From Symsagittifera roscoffensis (lineage: Eukaryota; Xenacoelomorpha; Acoela; Convolutidae), in the NCBI RefSeq assembly GCF_963678635.1, contig NC_087067.1, positions 49,273,618-49,337,617 on the forward strand: a stretch of DNA of 64,000 nucleotides. Direction: 5' to 3'. Positions 56,727-64,000 of this stretch are shown one piece after another. How positions within the stretch are numbered: position 1 is the stretch's first letter; each line of letters starts with the position of its first letter. A program made the translations under genes and the position numbers. The notes beneath the pieces are model-generated. The model saw only the letters and a list, made by a program, of their open reading frames with translations. It had not been told where the DNA came from and did not search any database.

Positions 56727-58826
56727 CTACAATCAAAATTATGCCTTATCAACGCACAAAGTCTCTTGAGCCTAAATCAGCGTCTGAAGTTAATCAATTT
56801 TCTTTCTTTACATTCTCCTGATATCGTATTCATTACTGAAACATGGCTTAAACCAGAAGTTACTGATCCCGAAATTTTTCCTATGAATTCTCCCTATTCG
56901 GTTATTGCTCGAAAAGACCGCACTTCTGGAGAACACGGAGGTGTTCTCATTGCTACAAAAAATAGTTTTGCTTTAAATTATTCAATTCTATCATACGATG
57001 CAGATTACTGCATCGGACTTTCAATATATTCGGGTGCAGTTAATCAATTTTCCTCCTTATTTACAACCCCCCCGCTTCGTCGCAGTTTCGGATACCTGCC
57101 AAAATGCTTACTGATTCAATACGTTATTTTAACTCCAAATTGATTAATGGTTCTAGTTCGTACACAATCTTAGGTGACCTAAATCTGCCTGATATCTGTT
57201 GGGCATCTTCTGATGGAGGCTGTGATTACTCAAAACTGTTCCTAGAGGTTATTGAGGATCATAGCTTAATGCCCCTTATATATGAACCCACTCATCGCTC
57301 AGGCAACACTCTTGATATCATTTTAACTTCGCACACAGAATTGTTCACTGCATTTGTAAATGAAATGTTTTACTCAGACCATTTTCCTTTATTTGCTTTT
57401 TTTACCATTCCTGAAGCAGCGCCTACTGTGATTGGGAATTTTATGAAATCCTCTCTATCTAAATCATCTTTCTCTCATTCTATCTTCAATAGTAACATCA
57501 GCCCTTGCTTTACCAAACTCATTGTGGAACAAAAATCATGTTATTCCATATCCACCACTAATGATTATGTAGATAGCTGGTACGCTCAGATCAATCATGC
57601 AATTCTTTTATCATGCGCACATAAAACTAAAAGACGCCAGCAACTTCCCTATTATTATTCGTCGCATACAGTTCATTTACTGAATAAGCACCATTCCATA
57701 TCTAAACGGACAGCCAACACAAATCATTTAGCTTCGATCCAACAAGACCTTAACAATTCAATCGAGTTGGATAAAACTTGTCTCCTTGAATCTTTAAGAC
57801 CAAATTCTACCCGTGATTGCTTTAAATACCTTCGCTCTTTTACCAAAAGGAAACTACCAAACCAAATGCACTGGATGAATAGAAAAGCATCCACTTCTAT
57901 TGAAATAGCCATTCTTTTGAACGATTACTTCTGTTCAGTGTTTCTAGAAAAGCACGAAATTCAAATCCTACAACCCGAAAAACCCACCATTTTTCCATCC
58001 GATCTCCATGTCAACCTTAAAAAGGTCGAGAAAGCTCTCGAATTTGCTAAAACTTCTTGTATTACCAACGAACGCCTCCCAACCTTTATTCTTAACTGCT
58101 GCAGTGAATTAATATCTCCTCTAGTCGTGCAGCTCTTTGTCAAGGTTTTGGAAAATAAAACGTGGCCAATTCTTAAATCTAGTAATCTCGAAAATGTTGA
58201 AAATTATCGCCCGATTAGCATATTGCCTCAATTATCGATTATTCTGGAGAGAATGATCTTCGATTTCATTTATCCTAAAATTCGGGCTAATGTTAGACCT
58301 GCTCAACATGGTTTTATGACCAAGCGATCGACTGTTACTCAGCTTCTTGAATACGTAGATCAGATTTATAACGACGTCGAGGCGAAAAACGAATGTCTTT
58401 CTGTGTACTTCGATTTTCGCAAGGCTTTTGATCAAGTTCCTCATCATATACTTGTTTCGAAACTTGGTAATTTAGGCTTTGACATTAGCTTTCTTGAACT
58501 TTTTGCTTCCTATCTCACAAACCGCACGCAAATTGTCTTAATTAACAATGAAGCATCTCCAAAAGGCAATGTAACAAGTGGTGTTCCGCAAGGAAGTGTA
58601 CTCGGCCCTTTGCTATTTATACTCTTCATTAATGACATGCCAGCTGTCTTGAAAACCTCTAATTGCTTTCTGTTTGCTGATGACAGCAAACTCTATTCAA
58701 AATATGACTTTTCCTTAGTTCAAATAGACATTGATCTATTTATCAGTTGGACACTTGAAAACGAAATGACATTTAATTCTGATAAATGCAAAGTTATTTG
58801 TTTTAACTCAACTTCCCCCAAATCTA
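56727..58826 (+). pseudogene. CR1-like LINE ORF2 (endonuclease and reverse transcriptase), frameshifted and 3'-truncated
   Basis: The APE endonuclease begins at once after the ORF1 stop, with INAQSL, PDIVFITETWL and EHGGVLIATK. Near 57050-57070 the frame changes once (about one base, close to a C run), after which NPPASSQFRIP and YTILGDLNLPDI continue the endonuclease. The RT follows with YRPISILPQLSIILERMI, QHGFMTKRSTVTQLLEY, VYFDFRKAFDQVPHHIL, GVPQGSVLGPLLFILFIND and the catalytic FLFADDSKLY. The reading stops at about 58826, where an unrelated sequence begins; roughly the last 150 residues of a normal CR1 ORF2 are absent. One frameshift and no internal stops imply a recent insertion. Confidence 0.8.
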
Positions 58827-59400
58827 CTCCTTGCTTTTGATTTAAAAAGATTTGGCACGTGGCACTGCCACTCACTTGTTGACTATGACCTCAAATTACT
58901 CACAACGTATAAATATTTTGACATGTCGTTGCCCTTAAAACTCAAAAGTTAGAGATTTCATGGCTAGGAAAGGCACTGAGGTACCCACCTTTTCGAGTGA
59001 GCGTACTCAGACAACACCAGACCGCAAAAAATGACTTGTCTATGGTTATTAAAAACTTCCAATCAATATTAACTATTTGTTGTATTTCTATATAAACTTT
59101 TATAAGTAAGTGCTAATAACCAAAATTTTTTGAAAATAAACAAATGCAGTAAAAACAACAAATTTCTAGTTTGACAGGAATCAAACAAACGGAAGTAGAA
59201 GTTGAATTGTTTAAGCTAAAATTGTCAATTTCTAATCCAAGTTTTCATTTACTTCTCAGCATTGCTTTTCATCTCTTCTTTCATCTGTCCTTCCTCTTGC
59301 TCCAAGGCCTCGTCTTCTTCTATGTCACCGCTTCTCTCCGACTCCCCACTGTCATTGAGGACTTCTCGTCAAATCTCGACAGAATTGCGGGCCGTGCCCC
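58827..59400 (+). repeat. Long direct repeat, copy 1 (start of a 4.6-kb unit)
   Basis: Begins CTCCTTGCTTTTGATTTAAA directly after the broken CR1 ORF2 and is about 98 percent identical to 63439-64000. The offset is 4612 bp. The window ends inside the second copy, so the full repeat length is unknown. Confidence 0.9.
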
Positions 59401-61353
59401 AACTTTCCTGGCCTGATAGCATCGGCTTGCAGCTGTGTAGAACTTCTACTTTGGTGGTCTGTTCCCGGTTCAGGCAAAAAATTTTGTTTAAGCAGATGCT
59501 TACGCTTCGGTCCGTGTCAGCTCGAAAGACCTCCAATCTCTCAGTTTCTGTCGTAAAAAGAAACCCAGCCATATGCTTCACAGCGGTGGTCAAAGCGGTT
59601 CTTTGAGTCTCTTACATCCTCTTATAGACAACGGTCCTATATCCAGCTGGAAAAATTATTAGGTGTCTGCGTTTCGGTCCATGTGCCGGTTCGCACTTTA
59701 ATTTGTTCGCTTCGTCATTGCAGAATAAAACCAAGGCATCAATCTCATCTGTCTCGTCCATCTTTTTTCAATCGCCCCAAGAATCTTTAAAACTTTACCG
59801 GAGATCTTGGTAATTGTTTTTAATTAAATTTAGGCTGCAGATTTGTAGGGGCGTTGATTTTGGCAATTTCCTATTCGCTCGTCTCCGTTTAGCTTCCATC
59901 CACCTCGCCGCATTTGTAGTGCTGATCTGGTCATTTGGAGATTTTCGTTCGGACGGCTCCGTGGGTTGCGTCTCAACCTGCTTCACTATTCTCAAGGCTA
60001 ACAGGTTATGGATCACAGCCAAATCGTGCAAGCTCCTATCATCATTCAGTTCCCTTTCACATCTGCAGTCACGTCCCAAATCAAACTTTTGTTCCAAACA
60101 CCTTGAAGATTTCAAGATTTCCCGCATTGTCATTAAGCTTGTTTTCAATGGACCGTCGCACAAACCACATTCGAAACTCATTTGTCCCCTCAAATTTAAT
60201 TTGGAAACGAGGTTTCGATCACTTGTTCCTCCATGTCAGTAATTGCTCCGATATCAGCATTCCGATTTCTTGCACTCGCTCTTGCACGCTCTTGCACAAT
60301 GATTTCTTGCACAGCATTCCGATTTCTTGCACCAAAAATCCGGAAATACAACTTGCTCAAGGTCAAAATAAGCGTCCCAATAAACTCATTGACGAATATA
60401 TTGCGATCTAATCAGGGGACGCCAGTCACAGCATATAACGACTTCTGCATTCCTAACGTTACACACTCCTTTGCGCTTCTGCTGTTCTGAATTAACGAAT
60501 GGCTTACTTTCAGATCCTTGTTGGAGCACCTTCTAACTTGCTCCAACTTCCTGTAGCTATCAAGATTGTTCAGTTCCCTAGTTGGTATTTCCAGCGGAAT
60601 ACATTGGTAGAGCTCATACAGGCGCTCAACAAGATTTCCTCGCGTTGAAACAGACTCTTCCTTTTCTAATGGTTTCTACACATTCTTCCTACACGTTATT
60701 AGAAATACGTTTCACAACAAATCTCACAAAACAATGAGCGTCTTTCCGTTTGGTCCAAGCTATTGCGGAATTATCTCTCGCAATCAACAACCACAGAGCT
60801 GCCACCAATTCCAATTGCTGCTCCTTCGATCTGGATTCACTGTCCGTTCCAAATTCCGTTCTTGTTATTCCCCTTAGGCACCACATCAATTTCACTTGCA
60901 ATTCCGTCCTCGCACATGGGTTGGTCACGTATGCCAGATAACATCACGATGGAATTTTCCCTCCCTCTCAGATTAGAAACAGCCACTAACTTCTGCAGGC
61001 GTTGCTGGTTCGCTTCCTTTTTGTGCCAAGCTATGAAGTGCCCTCTCGCTGAATTTCGCACGTTTGAGTATTTCACTATAGTCACCAGCAGGGTGGCGGC
61101 CACTAAGGCTTTTCCCCCATAGCCGCCTAACCATATTGCTTGACGTGTTCCATTCATAGTTTGCCTGTCTGAACCACAAGTCGTTTGCTACTTGTTCCAC
61201 CAGCTCAAGATCGTCACTCATCCCTGGCCTCACTGATATGACGGTTGATGCACTCTGGAAACAACCAGTGGAGGCATCCACTTTTCTCAGACAAGAAGAC
61301 GACACAGAGATATAGCGGCTACAAACAACACAACAACAACAACCGAGTATCAA
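59246..61353 (-). pseudogene. Decayed minus-strand coding stretches of unknown element
   Basis: On the minus strand, open stretches follow in series with frame changes: 61353-60973, 61157-60837, 60928-60689, 60193-59795, 59771-59620 and 59593-59369. A TGA then separates an in-frame acidic tail (59360-59246, EEDEALEQEEGQMKEE) ending in TAA. The stretches are of coding-like composition (for example GGYGGKALVAATLLVTIVKY and RRHLIIFPAGYRTVVY), but no domain is recognised. The tail is present also in the second repeat copy, where a 2-bp deletion shifts it. It may be an ancient mobile-element or host-derived gene. Confidence 0.35.
60250..60345. repeat. Short repeats GATTTCTTGCAC
   Basis: TTCCGATTTCTTGCAC recurs at 60258, 60318 and in a shorter form at 60299, with CGCTCTTGCACG copies between them. 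Confidence 0.7.
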
Positions 61354-61395
61354 AGTATCATAAAGTATTCAAAGTATCATAGTAACCGAGGTTAC
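61335..61395. repeat. ATCAAAGT/ATCATAGTAACCGAG microrepeat
   Basis: ACCGAGTATCAAAGTATCATAAAGTATTCAAAGTATCATAGTAACCGAGG. The same CATAGTAACCGAGTATCA is found at the front border of the Jockey-like fragment (about 54767-54784), so it could be an element end or a preferred target. Confidence 0.5.
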
Positions 61396-63438
61396 AGTCA
61401 GAGTCCCTTCATCACAAAATGCAGTCATCATCCTAGAAATCCAGAATTTCCAGACATGGAAGTGAAAATGATTAGGTGGCCAGATCTTAGATCGTACTGT
61501 AAATATTGTATAAAATTTTAATTCTGATGATGTACAATACGTTTGAATTAACATTTTAAATTTTTTATAGATAATAACAAAGATGTGTAACATTCGCCAA
61601 GAAATTCCACAACGATGGATTGTGGCAAAAGTCCTTATTGACGACTGCCTGACGTCAGATACCTTATTCCTACGTGTTTTCACCGTCTCGACCTAGCCAG
61701 TTGTTTTTTTAAAATCTGTTTAAGGGTCAACGAAAGTGTTACAGCTTTAAGGCTATCAACCAAACGAATTCTAATGTTCTCGACTACATACAAATTTAAC
61801 CACATAGCTGATTCTTGGATCCGCAGACAATGCGCTTACAACAAAAAACGGGACTAAAGCCATACTTAAAGAAATTTTTAGTGACAGTTAGTGGATATCG
61901 GATCCCCTAGAGGTGTATTGACTCTTTCCTTGCCCTTAACTTCAGGCTCCAAAATACAAAATTGTTTTTGAATTAAATTAACACGTTCAGGGCATCACAA
62001 AAGTTAAAAAGGTGTACAAATATATAGAAATGAATTACTAGGAACCGAACCTCCGATTCCAATCCCCGAAACAGAACTTCTTGGAACTCTCATTTTCCCT
62101 CCTCGTTTTTGAGTCGACGTCACAACTCAACCCTCATGTTTCACTAAATTTTATAGTTAAGAATCTGCCACACGAGAGTGTCGTAACCGGAGGCTTCTTC
62201 TGAAATTTCACCACTATTTCCTTATTGTAACAGTTATCCACTTAAGTCACACACGAAGTTAGGACAAATGGGCCCTATAACCCTTGGCTCAAGATCAGTG
62301 ACACTACTTCTTGTGTTTCTGTACCTCAATCTATAGGAGCCAAATCGATTCGTTTTAGGCATGGGACAAGGAGATCGTGTTACCGCTTAAAAGCTGCTAC
62401 CAAAATACCAGCCCCACTCTAGAAAAAAGAACGTTCCCATGGCTAGGTCTCACATTACCTAAGACACTTGAACACCGATGAAAACAGGAGCTTGTATTAG
62501 ACACTGGATCTTTGATCCATCTCAGATGAGCCAACCCAACCGTCGTATTATCTCAACAAAACTCTATAGAAGGCACTCTAGTAATTAAAGTAAGTACACA
62601 ACTGTAGACAAAAACTATGATTGATTGAGTAAAATAACTAAGACAACTCTAGAAGTTTTAATAAATCAGCAAAGCAAAAGTTTTGACTGAAGAAGTTTTA
62701 TTCGTTTTGGACACTTGGGTCATTGAGTGGGCGACCTTTCCCGTCAAGGTTCTCCTTGCTCCAGAAAAAGCACTTGCGAATCCACTCTCGATGTTCTCTA
62801 TCGCGAACAAGGCAAATCTACCCAAATTTGACTCAAGACTGACTTTCTGTCAATTTTCCTGCAGTTATGAGTTCGGTTCTTCTGATTTTCTAACTCTCCG
62901 CTTCAGTTGTCGCGAGAAAACTGAGCATGACATGGTCCATTCGAATTTTTCAAAAATACCATCTTACCCTAAAAACAAATTAAAACTTCACGATATGACC
63001 GACTGGCACGTATATTCTCGGAATCGAATGTTTCTCGTGACGATTTCGACTGTTATTGTTTTACGCGTTTTACATGCTCAAAATGGTGGCTTTTGCTTTT
63101 TTAGAAAAATTAATTGTCCAGTCAAAAGTTTGAAATTGTAGGCCCCTTTTCCGTGTTAAAACTGTCCTTAAGTCGCGTAGTGCCGTTTTCATCAGCGTAC
63201 TCCGCAGGGTTTGAATTTGCCAAACGGGGGAGTGGCACACACTCCCCGCAAAGGCTCTTCAATGTGCTCAGGGCTATCGTCTGAAAAATAAAGCTGTGAC
63301 CTAAAAACTTCGAAATAGGTCAGAAAGCAAAATCTATCTACTCCACTTCAATTCACCGCATGTCACAAATGGCATTATACTACACCTTCGCAGCCTTCTC
63401 AAATTTGTCCCAAATTATGCCCTTGACACATAAAATGT
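61396..63438. other. Non-coding inner part of the 4.6-kb unit
   Basis: No supported gene. A possible tRNA-like B box (minus-strand GAGGTTCGGTTCC) lies at 62041-62055. A perfect 8-bp hairpin GGGGAGTG-GCACA-CACTCCCC is at 63227-63247. The 152-codon plus-strand open stretch at 62683-63141 has no ATG near its start and no domain. Confidence 0.35.
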
Positions 63439-64000
63439 CTCCTTGCTTTTGATTTAAAAAGATTTGGCACGTGGCACTGCCACTCACTTGTTGACTATGA
63501 CCTCAAATTACTCACAACGTATAAATATTTTGACATGTCGTTGCCCTTAAAACTCAAAAGTTAGAGATTTCATGGCTAGGAAAGGCACTGAGGTACCCAC
63601 CTTTTCGAGTGAGCGTACTCAGACAACACCAGACCGCAAAAAATGACTTGTCTATGGTTATTATAAACTTCCAATCAATTTTAACTATTTGTTGTATTTC
63701 CATATAAATTTTTATAAGTAAGTGCTAATAACCAAAATTTTTTGAAAATAAACAAATGCAGTAAAAACAACAAGTTTCTAGTTTGACAGGAATCAAACAA
63801 ACGGAAGTAGAAGTTGAATTGCTTAAGCTAAAATTGTCAATTTCTAATCCAATTTCATTTACTTCTCAGCATTACTTTTCATCTCTTCTTTCATCTGTCC
63901 TTCCTTGCTCCAAGGTCTCGTCTTCTTCTATGTCACCGCTTCTCTCCGACTCCCCACTGTCATTGAGGACTTCTCGTCAAATCTCGACAGAATTGCGGGC
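63439..64000 (+). repeat. Long direct repeat, copy 2, cut by window end
   Basis: Matches 58827-59397 with about ten differences, including a small deletion at CTAATCCAATTTC and a 2-bp deletion at CCTTCCTTGCTCC that shifts the acidic-tail frame on the minus strand. Confidence 0.9.

Noticed and set aside
59814-60490. Overlapping plus-strand ORFs opposite the decayed minus-strand stretches
   Set aside because: They overlap each other and the minus-strand stretches with no domain; the acidic tail and coding-like runs favour the minus strand.
62683-63141. A 152-codon plus-strand ORF
   Set aside because: No ATG near the start, composition like the AT-rich surroundings, and no recognised domain.
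58827-64000. Pair of LTRs around a 4-kb LTR retrotransposon
   Set aside because: The copies do not start with TG, no primer-binding site or plus-strand pol lies between them, and the end of copy 2 is not visible.

Overview
This window is AT-rich nuclear DNA of an invertebrate animal. The evidence is four spliced animal-type protein genes with GT-AG introns, three of them recognisable at the exon-junction level, set in long non-coding DNA full of transposon remains. The presence of IFT38 points to a ciliated animal, and an M6/PLP gene points to Bilateria. I could not pin down the phylum.

Layout. (1) 1-5226, + strand: four overlapping open reading frames with almost no G on the coding strand. 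The first is cut by the window edge, the second is an Env-like membrane glycoprotein, and the last two are unrecognised. A 79-nt intron with a perfect TACTAAC branch site follows the last stop. This looks like the 3' part of a retrovirus-like or virus-derived element and is the most unusual locus here. (2) 6.8-10.4 kb: an LTR-like segment and a decayed Ty3/gypsy pol (RT/RNase H connection, integrase). (3) 10.7-11.8 kb: a 525-bp unit repeated twice in tandem, from a family found elsewhere in the window. (4) 15.85-30.91 kb, + strand: a complete seven-exon proteolipid (PLP/DM20/M6) family gene, with large introns holding a Tc1/IS630-type transposase fossil, a minisatellite, repeats and a GC-richer 2.6-kb insertion. 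(5) 32.6-33.5 kb: a terminal-inverted-repeat element. (6) 37.39-42.54 kb, - strand: a complete five-exon PRL (PTP4A) phosphatase gene with an enlarged N-terminus, a lysine/glutamate-rich insert and a five-residue Cys-terminal prenylation-like end. (7) 47.36-52.00 kb, - strand: a complete five-exon CLUAP1/IFT38 gene. (8) 52.65-54.43 kb, - strand: a complete four-exon SAR1 GTPase gene. (9) 54.8-64 kb: a 5'-truncated Jockey-like LINE, then a nearly complete CR1-like LINE (PHD-finger ORF1, EN-RT ORF2) interrupted at its 3' side by a sequence that recurs 4612 bp downstream.

The cellular genes do not form a pathway: M6 is a membrane tetraspan protein, PRL a membrane-targeted phosphatase, IFT38 a ciliary transport subunit and SAR1 the COPII GTPase. 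PRL, IFT38 and SAR1 lie head-to-tail on the minus strand. Exon boundaries were chosen by reading-frame phase and splice consensus and are predictions; family names rest on motifs recognised by eye. Several dispersed repeat families (a tRNA-like SINE family, a 525-bp family with a palindromic end, and a family marked by GATCCAGTTTTCTCAAATTG) account for much of the non-coding DNA.
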